Source: UBA4732 sp963823075 (GTDB taxonomy: Bacteria > Planctomycetota > Planctomycetia > Gemmatales > Gemmataceae). Taken from it: DNA of 64,000 nt. This document shows positions 7,711 to 16,856 of this stretch, piece by piece. Numbering within the stretch: the stretch's first letter is position 1; each line of letters starts with the position of its first letter. The stretch lies in NCBI GenBank assembly GCA_963823075.1, contig CAWGKE010000002.1:691955-755954 (forward strand), given 5' to 3'. The translations under genes and the position numbers were made by a program. Below the pieces are notes generated by a model. It had not been told where the DNA came from. It saw only the letters and a program-made list of their open reading frames with translations, and made no database searches.

Positions 7711-9509
7711 ATGAAGGCGGCCTCCGTTGTCCTTTCCCTCGTTTTCCTGGCGTCTCCGTGCTGGGCCGCCGGCGCCGACCAACCGGCCGACGCCGGGCTG
7801 GAAGCGACCGTGCGCGACCTGGAGAAGAAGATATCCGAGGTCCGTGGACTGGCATACAAGACCCCGGTGGTCGCCAGGGTGGTCCCCCGGCCGAAGGACG
7901 CCGACAAGCACTTGCAGGGCTATTACAGCCTCCAGGACAAGGCGCTGTACGTCTACGACGACGTGTCCGGCGCCTACGAGCGCGGCGTGATCATTCATGA
8001 AATGGTTCATGCGTTGCAGGACCAGCACTTCGGCCTGGAGAAGCTGCACCAGGACGACGGCGACGACGACGCGGAGCTGGCCAAGGCGGCGCTGATCGAG
8101 GGCGACGCGACGTTCACCATGATCGAAGTGCTGAAGAAGGACCAGCCGAAGGTGACGGCGATGCTCGACGCCCCGCTGGAGAAGGCGAAGAACCTGCGCA
8201 ACGCCTTTCTGTATGCCCAGGGCGCCCGTTACGTCCGGGCGCTGAAGGAGCGCGGCGGCTGGGATGCCGTCAACAATGCGTATCGCTTTCCGCCGGAATC
8301 GACGGCGGACGTGCTGCACCCCGAGGGGGTTTCGACGATCGACCTCGGCCCCGGCGCCGTGGTCGGCGAGCTGGGCTGGATTCAAAGGCTGATGGCGGTC
8401 CCGGCCACGGCGCCGCGGTCGGTGCAGGCGGCGTCCGGCTGGATCGGCGATCGCACCGTGGAGTACGGCGGCGCCAAGGCTTATGAAATCGCCTTCTCCG
8501 ACCGCGATCATGCGCAGAAGTTCCGCGACGCACTGGCCGAATACCTGCCGCGCTGCGAGGGGGAAGCCCGCCCCATCGCTTCCGTCGAACCCGGCGCCGA
8601 AGCCTGGACGGGAGAATACGGCCAGGTCAAGGCGGTCCACCTGCGGGCGCTCGCGTCCTGCTGATCGAGGCGCCAGGGTCGGCGGCCTACCGCGTGATGC
8701 TCGACCACCTGGACGGGCCGCCGGCCCTCGCCATTTACTCGGCGAAGGACAAACAGACGATCTCTTTCGGCGAAATGACGGATCGATTGATGGACGCCGA
8801 CCTCGTTTGCATCGGCGAGACGCACGACAGCGTTCCGTGTCATCGCGTCCAGCTGGAGGTCGTCAAGGCGCTGTTCGCGCGGGACGAGCGGCTGGGCGTC
8901 GGCATGGAGATGTTTCAGCGGCCGTTCCAGAAGGAGATCGATCGCTATTTCCGCGGCGAAATGGATGAAGAAGCGTTCCTGAAGGCCAGCGAGTACCGCC
9001 AGCGCTGGGGCTTCGACTGGTCGCTTTATCGGCCGATCGTGGACTTCTGCCGCAAGAACGGCGTGCCGCTGGCGGCGCTGAACGCGCCGCGGGAACTGAC
9101 GCGCAAGATCTCCCAAAGCGGCTATGCCTCGCTGACCGATGACGAGAAGAACCAGCTCGGCGAGATCGACTTCCAGGTGAAGGCGCACCGCGATTACTGG
9201 TACGACCGCCTGCCGAAGCTGCACGGCCAGAAGGATGCGACGCCGGAGCAGAAGGAGCGCGGTTACGACGTGATGACGGTGTGGGACGACTTCATGGCCG
9301 CAAGCGCCGCCGCGTTCCAGGGCGAGCGCAACGTCCGCCGGATGGTGGTGCTGGCGGGGAGCGGCCACGTCGAGCGCGGCTTCGGCATCCCCCTGCGGGC
9401 GGCGCGACGCACCGGCGGCAAAGCGGCGACGGTCACGATCGTCGTGGGCGGCGACCTGGAGAAACTGGCGGCGGAGCCGACGGCGGATTATGTGGTGGTA
9501 GTGAAGTAG
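7711..9509 (+). CDS. secreted metallopeptidase-like domain joined to ChaN-like (DUF399) domain, one frameshift
   Basis: The start MKAASVVLSLVFLASPCWA is a signal peptide; an ATG at 7684 only adds leader residues. The first ~320 residues include IIHEMVHALQDQHF, a zincin HExxH motif, followed by a helical acidic region with LIEGDATFTMIEVL (a possible third zinc ligand in EGD). This frame stops at 8664, but the +1/-1 frame continues directly as GARVLLIEAPGSAAYRVMLD and then a ChaN/DUF399 domain (LVCIGETHDSVPCHRVQLEV, GVGMEMFQRPFQKEIDRYF, VVLAGSGHVERGFGIP) to 9509. One missing G in the run at 8645-8647 explains the break. ChaN proteins are implicated in haem or iron handling. Alternatively these are two overlapping genes; the seamless continuation argues for one ~600-residue periplasmic protein. 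Confidence 0.72.
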
Positions 9510-9533
9510 CAAGGTCAGAGCCGCGACCTGTCC

Positions 9534-9622
9534 GAGCCGCGACTATAAGGGAGCGGAACAACAGAGCCGCGACCATAAGGGAGTGGTGGACGGTTCCACC
9601 ACCCCCTCACGGTCGCGGCTCG
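9534..9622. repeat. REP-type (family A) cluster, two direct units plus one inverted arm
   Basis: Two same-orientation units (GAGCCGCGACTATAAGGGAG at 9534 and GAGCCGCGACCATAAGGGAG at 9564) are followed by an inverted arm CTCACGGTCGCGGCTC ending at 9621. It fills the gap between the convergent ends of the ChaN-domain gene and the giant surface protein. Confidence 0.7.
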
Positions 9623-9644
9623 GACGGGTCGCGGACGAATCAGG

Positions 9645-12600
9645 TCACGGCGACGAGGTTTCGGCCGCCCCGCCCGCCAGCAGCTGCTGGAGGCCCTGGC
9701 CGCCTGGACCGGACGAGAACTCCCACAGCTCGCCGTCGGTCAGCGTCATGAACACCTCGTCCGTCCCCGACGGCGTATGCGTGGCGCTGATCTGCGCCGC
9801 CAGCAGGGTGGCCGAGACGTGGACGTTGCCGGCCGCCGTGTGTTCCCACACGGTGTGGTCCGACGCGATGCCGTAGACGATGTTGGGGCCGTGGGCCTCG
9901 GCCGCCACGCTCAGGAACGCCGCCGGCAACGCCGGGCTGCCCGTGCCGGACAGCATCAGGAAGCCCGTATCCTTGGAGATCGGCCCGAAGTCCGGGCTTT
10001 GCTCCCAGAGCTGGTTGTTGGTCAGCACGCCGTACAGCACCGCGCTGCCGGTCGCGTTGATGCCCGTGCTGATGTTGGTGAACGTTCCGCTGGACTCCTG
10101 CGCGAAGCCGAGGTCATGCGTGTAGGTTGGGTCGTTCGCGGCGTCAAAACGCCACAGCGTGCCGGCGAACGGGTTGGGGCTTCCGGTGTTCCCCACCGTC
10201 GAACTGATGACGACGTAGGCCACCTCGCCGGGGTTCGTCCCGACGGCGCTGACCTCCGCGATCGAACCGGAGGACGTCAGGGTGAATCCACCCGTAGCGG
10301 CGTGGAACTCCACCAGCTCCTGCGGAATGCCGTATGGGTTGTTGACGGCCAGGATGCCGAAGCAGACCGCCGTGCCGCTGGTGTCCGTGGCCGCGCTGAT
10401 CTGGCTGAACGTGGCGGGCGACAACTCCGTCCACCCGGACGCCGTGTGTTCCCACAGCGTCCCGCCGGTGGCCGAGATGGCGAACAGCACCGCCTGGCCG
10501 TGGTCGGTGACGGCGCTGACCTGGGTGACGGCGCCCGGCCCGGGCGTCGTCGCGATCGGCTGCACGCCGTTGACCGGGCTGACCGAGGCCACCGAGCCGT
10601 CCGTCCGCTGCACGAAGGAAGCGACCGCCGGCTGGATGATCTCCGCCACCGTGTTGCTCGGGTTGCTGGCGAAGTTCGCCGAGCCGGTGAAGACCGCATG
10701 GATCGAGTGGTTCCCGATGGTCAGGGTCGATGTGGAGAACGAGTACGTCGAGACGTTCCCGTTGGAGCTGACGAACGCCGCCGGACCCAGATCGGTCGCG
10801 CCGTCGAAGACCTCGACCGATCCCGACGGTGCGACGCCGCTGCTGGTGTTGGTCACCGTCGCGGTGAACGCGACCGACGAGCCGACCGCGCCCGGATTGG
10901 GCGAGCCGGTCAGCACCACCGAGGTGGCCGCCGGGCTGATGGTCACCGCGGCGCTGGACGCCGACGTCGGGCTGGCCGCGAAGTTGGCGTCGCCCAGGTA
11001 CGTCGCCGTGATGGTGTACGTCCCGGAGGCCAGGGTCGATTCGCTGACCGACGCGGTGTTGCCATTGAGCGACGCATTGCCCAGGTCCGTGACGGCCAGC
11101 GTGACCGTGTTGGTGGCCTTGAAGTCCACGAACCCGGTCGGGATGACGGGCGAGCCGGTGCTGGGCCCGTTGACCGAGACGGTCGCCGACGCCGTGACCG
11201 ACTGGCCGAACGACACCGTTTCCGGCGAGGTTGGGTTGGTGATGGTCGTGGTCGTGTTGGCGGCCGTGACGGTGATGCTCTTGCCGCTGGCTTGCAGGTT
11301 GTTGTTGCTGCCGGCGTTGGCGCTGTCGCCGCTGTAGACCGCGGTGATGGTGTGGGCGCCGACCGGCAGGTTGGACACCGTGATCGACACAGTGGCCTGG
11401 GCGGTGGACGGGTTGTAGTTGACGCCGGAGATGGTCACCTGGCCGAGGTCGGAGTTGGCCTCGTCGCCGAAGGTCACGGTGCCGCCGGGGTTGGTGGTGC
11501 CCGACGGGAACTGGATGACCGCCGTCAGCACGACGGGGGCCTCGAAGGGCGAAGTGGACGGCAAGCCGGTGATCGTGGTGGTGGTGCTGGCCGCCTGGAT
11601 GGTCAGCGTCAGCGAGCTGCCGTTGTTGAACTGCACCAGCGGAACGGTCGGCGGGGTGACGTGCACAGTGGTGAACGTGCCTGTCACCGATCCGGCCTGG
11701 ATGATCGTGAAGCTGGTGTTGGCGGGGAAGGCCCCGTTGACGACCACGTTGAGCGTGTCGCCGGACTGGATGGTCACGTTGCCGGTGGCGTCGAGCTGGC
11801 TGAAGCCCGTCACCGGCGTCGTGCTGTTGATCAGCTCGTTGAAGGTCGAGCCGGCCTGCAGCAGGACGGAGCCGTCCGAGGTGAGCGTGCCGGGTTGGCC
11901 GGCCGCGCCGCCGGGGGCCAGCGTGGCGCCGGACTGGACGGTGAGGTTGCCGACCGTGCCCGTTCCGCCGATCGTCCCGCCGGACTGGACGGTGACCGGG
12001 CTCTGCGGCTGGTTGTCGTTGACGAACAGGGCGCCGGCGCCGACCGTGGTGGGGCTGGCGTAGCTGTTGGCGCCGGTCAGGGTCAGGGAGCCGGCGCCGA
12101 GCTTCGTCAGGCCGCCGCTGGCGATCGGCGCGGAGATCGTGGCGTTGGCGTTGGCGTTGACGGTGAAGAACTGCGTGACGCCGTCGAGGTTCACGTTGCC
12201 GGGGCCGGAGACGACCGACGAGCCGCCGAGGCTGTTGGGGTTGAACACGAAGGGGCCGTCCACGAACAGCTGGCCCGCGCCGATCGACACGCTGCCGCCC
12301 GCCATCGTCAGGCTGTTGATGCGATCCATGTGGCCGTTGAGGTCGAGTACGCCGTCCTGGTTGATGACGACGTTGGCGGCGGTTGCACCGGCGTTAGAGC
12401 CGCCGAGCTGCCAATTCAGCAGGTCGCGCACCACTGCGGTGCCGACCGTGGTGCTCCCACTGCCAACGGTCAGGTTCGCGCCGCCGGCGATGGCGCCCGG
12501 CACCGCGGTACCGGGGATGGGGAAGACGCCGAAGCTCTTGTCCAACAGCAGCGTGCCGGAGCTGACCGAAACGTTGCCTTCGACGTTCTGGGCCGTGCCG

Positions 12601-15600
12601 CTCAGTTCGATGATGGAGGTCGTGTCGGCGCCGTTCTCCGTGAAGCCGCTGCCCGAGAGGCCCACGTTGAGATTGAGGGTGCTGCCGCTCGCCAGGGCGA
12701 CGGCGTTGCTGTTCGTGACGAGCTGGCCCACGGACGCGCCGTTGCCGTTGACGGCGAACGTGCCCGCGCCGGTGATGCCGATGGCGCCGCTCACGTTCAG
12801 CTCATCCCCGGCTGCGGAAGACAGATCGACCTTGCCGCCGGCCGCGCCGGTCAGGGTGGCGATGGTCTGCTGCGAGCCGTTGATGATGTGCAGGTCGCCG
12901 GCCGCGCCGATGCTGACGTTGCTGCTGGTGGCGATCTCGTACCCGGTGGCGGTGGAGGGGGGATTGATGCCCGCATCCACTTGGACTGTACCGTTGATGG
13001 TCAGGTTCCCGGGCACAGCGATTTGCGGGTTGAACGGAGCGGCCGTGTTCACCCTGTCCAGTTCCAGCGTCGCGCCGGCGTTCACGGTCGTCGGGCCGCC
13101 GTAGGTGTTCGCTGCCGTGCCGACTTCCACTACGCTACCGATGTCCACGATGGTCAACCCGGCCGTGCCGCCGGAGATCTGGCCGTTGACGGTTGTCGGG
13201 AAAGGAGGCTCCGTGCTGCCGATCGTGTTCGCCGCCGTGCCGGCCAGGATGACCGGGCCGACCCAGGTCCCGCCGCCATCGAGCATGCCGTTGACGCCGA
13301 CGCCCGCACCGTTGCTGGCGTCGAGGTGCAGCGTCTTGCCCGTGATCGTGATGGGGAACAGGATGAGCGAGGCCCCGGCTGGCCCCGACGGCGTCACGAA
13401 CACATCGCCGCCGGGCGCAGCACCGAGGTCGCCGGCGATTTCCACGCCGAGGAGACCGGCCGTGATGGTCGTTGTGCCGGTGTAGGTGTTGCCCACGAAG
13501 GAATGGAAATTCAGCTCGCCGTTGCCGGTCTTGAGGACGTTCACCGTGGTCGAGCCGCCGTCGGCGATGAGCGAAAAGATGTTCAGATCTGCCTGGTAAT
13601 CCGCCGGCGTGCCGATGCCGTCGCCTGCCGTCGAGGTGACGTCGAACGTGCGGGTCCCCCCGCCGAAGGGCAGGTTCAGGTTGAGCGTCGTGTTGCTGAT
13701 CTGGGCGCGGATGACGTTGCCGGCGTTGAACGGGTCCACGAACGCGGTGGCGTTCACGTCCCCGGTGAGCGTCAACGCGCCGGCGCCGGTGGTCTCGCCG
13801 CCGTCCATTGTCAAGGGGCCGATCGTCTGGTTGAAGCCATTGAGGAAGAGGTCGCCGTCGCCGTTGATGGCGACGGTGGCCGCCGTGGCGATCTCGTTGC
13901 TCGCGCCGAGCTGGACCACGTCGCTGCCAGGGACGACAGGTGTGCCCGCGGAATCGGGCTTGTTGTCGCCGATGACCAGGGCGCCGGGCACGGCGAGCGC
14001 GCCGCCCGTCTTGGCCAGCACCACAATGCCGTCGTTGACCGAGGTCAAGCCGCCGTAGGTGTTGGCTCCCGCGCCCGTTTCAGACAGCGTGCCCGCGCCC
14101 GCCTTGATGAAGCCGCCGCCCGCACCGGCGAGGGCGCCGGGGCCCACGATGACGCCGCTCAGCGTCAGCGACCCGGAATCGACCGCGATGGTCTGCTGGA
14201 TGCTCGTGGCGTCGTTGAGCGTGACCGTGCCGCTCATGGTGTTGGCGCCGCTCACCGAATCCAACTGGCCGGTGGCGCCGTTGGCCGTGGAGAACGTGGT
14301 GAGCGCCTGCGTGGCGCCCGCGTTCAGGACGAGGTTCTGCGCGACCGTGATGCCGCCCTGCAATTGCAGCGCGGCGCCGTTCTCGACCGTGACCGTCGTG
14401 CCGGCGCCGAGGCCGGTGTTCTGGTCGATGTTCAGCGTGACGCCCGTGAGGATGTCGGTGCTGCCCGTGTAGGCGTTGGCGGCCTGGTCGATCACCGCGC
14501 CCTGGGTGCCGGGCGTACCGCTGTCCTGGTCATAGCTCAGGTTGAACGCGCCGCCGATGGGGGCCGTGGCTTGGATGGTCAGCGTGCCCGTGCCGACGCC
14601 GATGGTCGTATTGCCGCCCAGCGTGATCGGGCCGGCGAGGATGACGTTCTTGCCGCCGGCGACCTGGAGGGCGCCGAGGCCGTTCTGGCCCGTACCCGTC
14701 ATGGTCAGGAACTCGTTGCCGGTGCCGTTCGTGACGTCCGACAGCGGAGCGCCCGACACGAAGTTGAGCAGCAGCGTGCTGCCGCTGTCGATGGTCGTTC
14801 CGTTGGCCGCCGAGCCGCCAGCGCCCAATCCGCCGGGGGCGTCGAGCTGCAGCGTCTCGTTGCCGCCGGCGCCGATCTCGGTCGTACCGCCGTAGGTGTC
14901 GTTCTTCTGGAATTCGACGGCGCCGCCGCCGCCGCCGAAAAAGGCCTGTATCTCGAGGGTGGCGGCAGCGTTGTTGTTCGTGCTGCTGATGGTTCCATTG
15001 ATGTCCAGTCGCGCGGTCCCTGACGCCCCGATGAACTCGGTCGCGCCGTTCTGCAGGACGATGTTGCTGTTCAATACGTCGGCGCCGGTGGTGCCCGGGC
15101 CGTTCTCCAGACTGCCCTGGCTATTCAGGTTGAGCGTCGCCTGGGTGACGGAGACGTTGTCCAGCAAAAGGCCGCCGCCGTTGACCGTCGTGGTGTTGCC
15201 GGCGTTGCCCAGGCCGCTGTTGTTCGTGACGTTGACGTTGGTGCTCGTGTTCGTGAGCGTCGTCGTGCCCGTGTACGTGTTGGCGCCGGCCAGCGTCACG
15301 TTGTTGGTCAGCGTCAGACCGGCCGAGCCAGACACGACGCCGTTCATCACGACGCCGGTGTTTACCACCGTGCTGCCGGTGTTGCCGGTGATCGTCAGGA
15401 GGAAGGCGTTCGCCGCGACGGGGCCGTTGATGGTCAGCACCGTGTTGGCGTCGTTGTTGGTGATGTTCGAGGCGACGTTCTGGGAAAGCGTGATGCCGGA
15501 GCCGAAGGCGACGGGCGCGTTGGAGCTGACCACGCCGAAGCCGGCGTCCACCACGACGCCGGCGGCGGCGCCGAGGTTGATGGTGTTCGTGCCGCCGATC

Positions 15601-15956
15601 GAGTAGCCGGCGGACGTGGCGCCGCCGGCGGCGGCGAAGTGGATCTCATTGACCGTCAGGTTGGGGATGTCGTCGGTCATGGCCGGCGTCGCCGCGGCGG
15701 TGCCGGAGTCGAACTCGAGGATCGCCTGGTTGCCGGCCCCGAGGGTGGTGGGACCGCCGTTGGTCCAGTTGGCTGTGTCGGCCCACGAGCCGTTGTGGTC
15801 GGTGTTGAGCCAGGTGTAGGTGATGACGGCCGGGGTGACGCGATCCTCAAGCGCTTCCAGCCCCAATTGTTTGCGGATCGGCCGACGGGCGGCCTTCTTC
15901 TTTCCGGCGCCCATGAGCGACTTGCGAGCGAAGAGTCTCTCGAAGATGGATGGCAC
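9645..15956 (-). CDS. giant exported beta-repeat / Ig-like surface protein
   Basis: About 2100 residues if started at the GTG at 15956 (VPSIFERLFARKSL, preceded by GGGAG); an ATG at 16034 is the alternative. Near residue 30-40 is LGLEALEDRVTPA, the LExLEDR motif seen at the N-terminus of exported planctomycete giants. Residues ~45-1450 are autotransporter-associated beta-strand repeats (for example AGSLTLTGANSYASPTTVGA), expected to form a long beta-helix. Three Ig-like (Big_3_5-type) domains follow (~1480-1800, signatures HTITAVYSGDSANA, YTITATYLGDANFA, HSIHAVFTGSANFA). The C-terminal ~300 residues carry tectonin/propeller-like repeats (GGTLWEHTASGWTELS, HTVWEHTAAGNVHVS). There is no C-terminal beta-barrel, so it is not a classical autotransporter; the attachment mechanism is unknown. 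Likely an adhesin or matrix protein. Confidence 0.82.
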   Translation of the reverse strand: MPSIFERLFARKSLMGAGKKKAARRPIRKQLGLEALEDRVTPAVITYTWLNTDHNGSWADTANWTNGGPTTLGAGNQAILEFDSGTAAATPAMTDDIPNLTVNEIHFAAAGGATSAGYSIGGTNTINLGAAAGVVVDAGFGVVSSNAPVAFGSGITLSQNVASNITNNDANTVLTINGPVAANAFLLTITGNTGSTVVNTGVVMNGVVSGSAGLTLTNNVTLAGANTYTGTTTLTNTSTNVNVTNNSGLGNAGNTTTVNGGGLLLDNVSVTQATLNLNSQGSLENGPGTTGADVLNSNIVLQNGATEFIGASGTARLDINGTISSTNNNAAATLEIQAFFGGGGGAVEFQKNDTYGGTTEIGAGGNETLQLDAPGGLGAGGSAANGTTIDSGSTLLLNFVSGAPLSDVTNGTGNEFLTMTGTGQNGLGALQVAGGKNVILAGPITLGGNTTIGVGTGTLTIQATAPIGGAFNLSYDQDSGTPGTQGAVIDQAANAYTGSTDILTGVTLNIDQNTGLGAGTTVTVENGAALQLQGGITVAQNLVLNAGATQALTTFSTANGATGQLDSVSGANTMSGTVTLNDATSIQQTIAVDSGSLTLSGVIVGPGALAGAGGGFIKAGAGTLSETGAGANTYGGLTSVNDGIVVLAKTGGALAVPGALVIGDNKPDSAGTPVVPGSDVVQLGASNEIATAATVAINGDGDLFLNGFNQTIGPLTMDGGETTGAGALTLTGDVNATAFVDPFNAGNVIRAQISNTTLNLNLPFGGGTRTFDVTSTAGDGIGTPADYQADLNIFSLIADGGSTTVNVLKTGNGELNFHSFVGNTYTGTTTITAGLLGVEIAGDLGAAPGGDVFVTPSGPAGASLILFPITITGKTLHLDASNGAGVGVNGMLDGGGTWVGPVILAGTAANTIGSTEPPFPTTVNGQISGGTAGLTIVDIGSVVEVGTAANTYGGPTTVNAGATLELDRVNTAAPFNPQIAVPGNLTINGTVQVDAGINPPSTATGYEIATSSNVSIGAAGDLHIINGSQQTIATLTGAAGGKVDLSSAAGDELNVSGAIGITGAGTFAVNGNGASVGQLVTNSNAVALASGSTLNLNVGLSGSGFTENGADTTSIIELSGTAQNVEGNVSVSSGTLLLDKSFGVFPIPGTAVPGAIAGGANLTVGSGSTTVGTAVVRDLLNWQLGGSNAGATAANVVINQDGVLDLNGHMDRINSLTMAGGSVSIGAGQLFVDGPFVFNPNSLGGSSVVSGPGNVNLDGVTQFFTVNANANATISAPIASGGLTKLGAGSLTLTGANSYASPTTVGAGALFVNDNQPQSPVTVQSGGTIGGTGTVGNLTVQSGATLAPGGAAGQPGTLTSDGSVLLQAGSTFNELINSTTPVTGFSQLDATGNVTIQSGDTLNVVVNGAFPANTSFTIIQAGSVTGTFTTVHVTPPTVPLVQFNNGSSLTLTIQAASTTTTITGLPSTSPFEAPVVLTAVIQFPSGTTNPGGTVTFGDEANSDLGQVTISGVNYNPSTAQATVSITVSNLPVGAHTITAVYSGDSANAGSNNNLQASGKSITVTAANTTTTITNPTSPETVSFGQSVTASATVSVNGPSTGSPVIPTGFVDFKATNTVTLAVTDLGNASLNGNTASVSESTLASGTYTITATYLGDANFAASPTSASSAAVTISPAATSVVLTGSPNPGAVGSSVAFTATVTNTSSGVAPSGSVEVFDGATDLGPAAFVSSNGNVSTYSFSTSTLTIGNHSIHAVFTGSANFASNPSNTVAEIIQPAVASFVQRTDGSVASVSPVNGVQPIATTPGPGAVTQVSAVTDHGQAVLFAISATGGTLWEHTASGWTELSPATFSQISAATDTSGTAVCFGILAVNNPYGIPQELVEFHAATGGFTLTSSGSIAEVSAVGTNPGEVAYVVISSTVGNTGSPNPFAGTLWRFDAANDPTYTHDLGFAQESSGTFTNISTGINATGSAVLYGVLTNNQLWEQSPDFGPISKDTGFLMLSGTGSPALPAAFLSVAAEAHGPNIVYGIASDHTVWEHTAAGNVHVSATLLAAQISATHTPSGTDEVFMTLTDGELWEFSSGPGGQGLQQLLAGGAAETSSP

Positions 15957-16110
15957 TGCGATAACTCCCTTGGACGCCGGATGGGAACCCGCCGAGGCGC
16001 GCGGCCGTTTCCGGCGGCACGGCGCGCGAGGCAATCAGCCTTTTAAGCTGTCTAACCGTTAAGAGTGCGCGAGACGGTGGAAACGAAACAGGAAAATGAA
16101 AAAACCGTCC

Positions 16111-16239
16111 GAGCCGCAACCATCCGAGCCGCGACCGTAAGGGAGCGGGCGCGGTTCATGGAAGCAAACCGCTCCCTTACGGTCGCGGCTCGGACAAAAC
16201 CGCTCCCTTACGGTCGCGGCTCGGATGGTCGCGGCTCGG
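16111..16239. repeat. REP-type (family A) cluster downstream of the RAYT gene
   Basis: Contains one half unit (16111), one full palindrome (arms at 16126-16148 and 16169-16191), another CCGCTCCCTTACGGTCGCGG unit at 16200-16222 and a final half unit to about 16239. The last units overlap the 3' end of the transposase gene, whose final residues PEPRPSEPRP and TAA stop are encoded by the repeat. Confidence 0.8.
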
Positions 16240-16729
16240 GATACCGTTCCATTGGGTCGCCCTGACCGTTCAGCGTGTACTCGATCCGTGCGTCCACCTC
16301 CTCCTGTGTCCACAAGTACCGCGTACTGCCGTGGCGCGTCCAGCGCTTGCAGTCGGGCGCATCCACGCCCGCCTGGTTCAGCGCCCGGCTGGCGTAGGCC
16401 TTAAAATCGTTCATCACGCGCTCCGGGGCGGCGTCGGCATGGACGACGGCATGGACGTGGGTCATGCGGACGTGAACGGCCAACAGCCGCCAGCTGCGAT
16501 AGGCGCAGACCTCTCGGACAGCGTGCAGGACAAGTCGGCGGCGTGGGGCGTCGAGACGGTATTCGGGCTGATCCATCCGCTCCCGATTTGCCTGGACGCG
16601 CGCGCATTGGGGCGGCAGGAGGGGATCGCCGGGTCGGTTGTGATTGCGGTCCACGGAACCGGGCGCGTCGCCGTGCAGCCAGGTTCCGTGGCAAGAAAAA
16701 GTGATGAAGAAAGCGAGGGGGTCGTCCAT
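16208..16729 (-). CDS. REP-associated tyrosine transposase (RAYT, Y1/IS200-like)
   Basis: 173 residues. RAYTs are single-copy Y1 transposases that nick and mobilise REP hairpins. Visible are the HUH metal-binding motif in RMTHVHAVVHAD (about residues 88-99) and the nucleophile region MNDFKAYASRALN with a tyrosine (about residue 112), then KRWTRHGSTRYLW. These match Y1_Tnp order and length. Family-A REP clusters sit on both sides (16111-16239 and 16743-16858), the configuration expected for a RAYT and its substrate, and the C-terminus itself runs into a REP unit. Other REP copies at 4119, 7413, 9534 and 42069 are presumably derived from this or a related transposase. Intact frame, so possibly active. 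Confidence 0.85.
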   Translation of the reverse strand: MDDPLAFFITFSCHGTWLHGDAPGSVDRNHNRPGDPLLPPQCARVQANRERMDQPEYRLDAPRRRLVLHAVREVCAYRSWRLLAVHVRMTHVHAVVHADAAPERVMNDFKAYASRALNQAGVDAPDCKRWTRHGSTRYLWTQEEVDARIEYTLNGQGDPMERYPEPRPSEPRP

Positions 16730-16742
16730 CGGAACCTCGTCC

Positions 16743-16856
16743 GAGGCGCGACCGTAAGGGAGCGGTTAACGCCCACGAGCCGCGCCCGCTCCCTAACGGT
16801 CGCGGCTCGGAAAGACGCTCCCTAACGGTCGCGGCTCGGATGTTCCGCTCCCTTAC
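16743..16856. repeat. REP-type (family A) cluster upstream of the RAYT gene, split by an IS
   Basis: A direct unit at about 16743-16765, inverted units at 16786-16808 and 16817-16840 (variant CTAACGG), and a last unit beginning CCGCTCCCTTAC at 16846 that is interrupted by the IS at 16857. The remainder of that unit (TTACGGTCGCGGCTC) continues at 18366 on the other side. Confidence 0.8.

Noticed and set aside
9777..15023. Open frame of about 1750 codons opposite the giant surface protein
   Set aside because: It is the antisense shadow of a GC-rich repetitive gene: composition is Arg/Gly/Asp/Val repeats with no domain, no signal peptide and no ribosome binding site.
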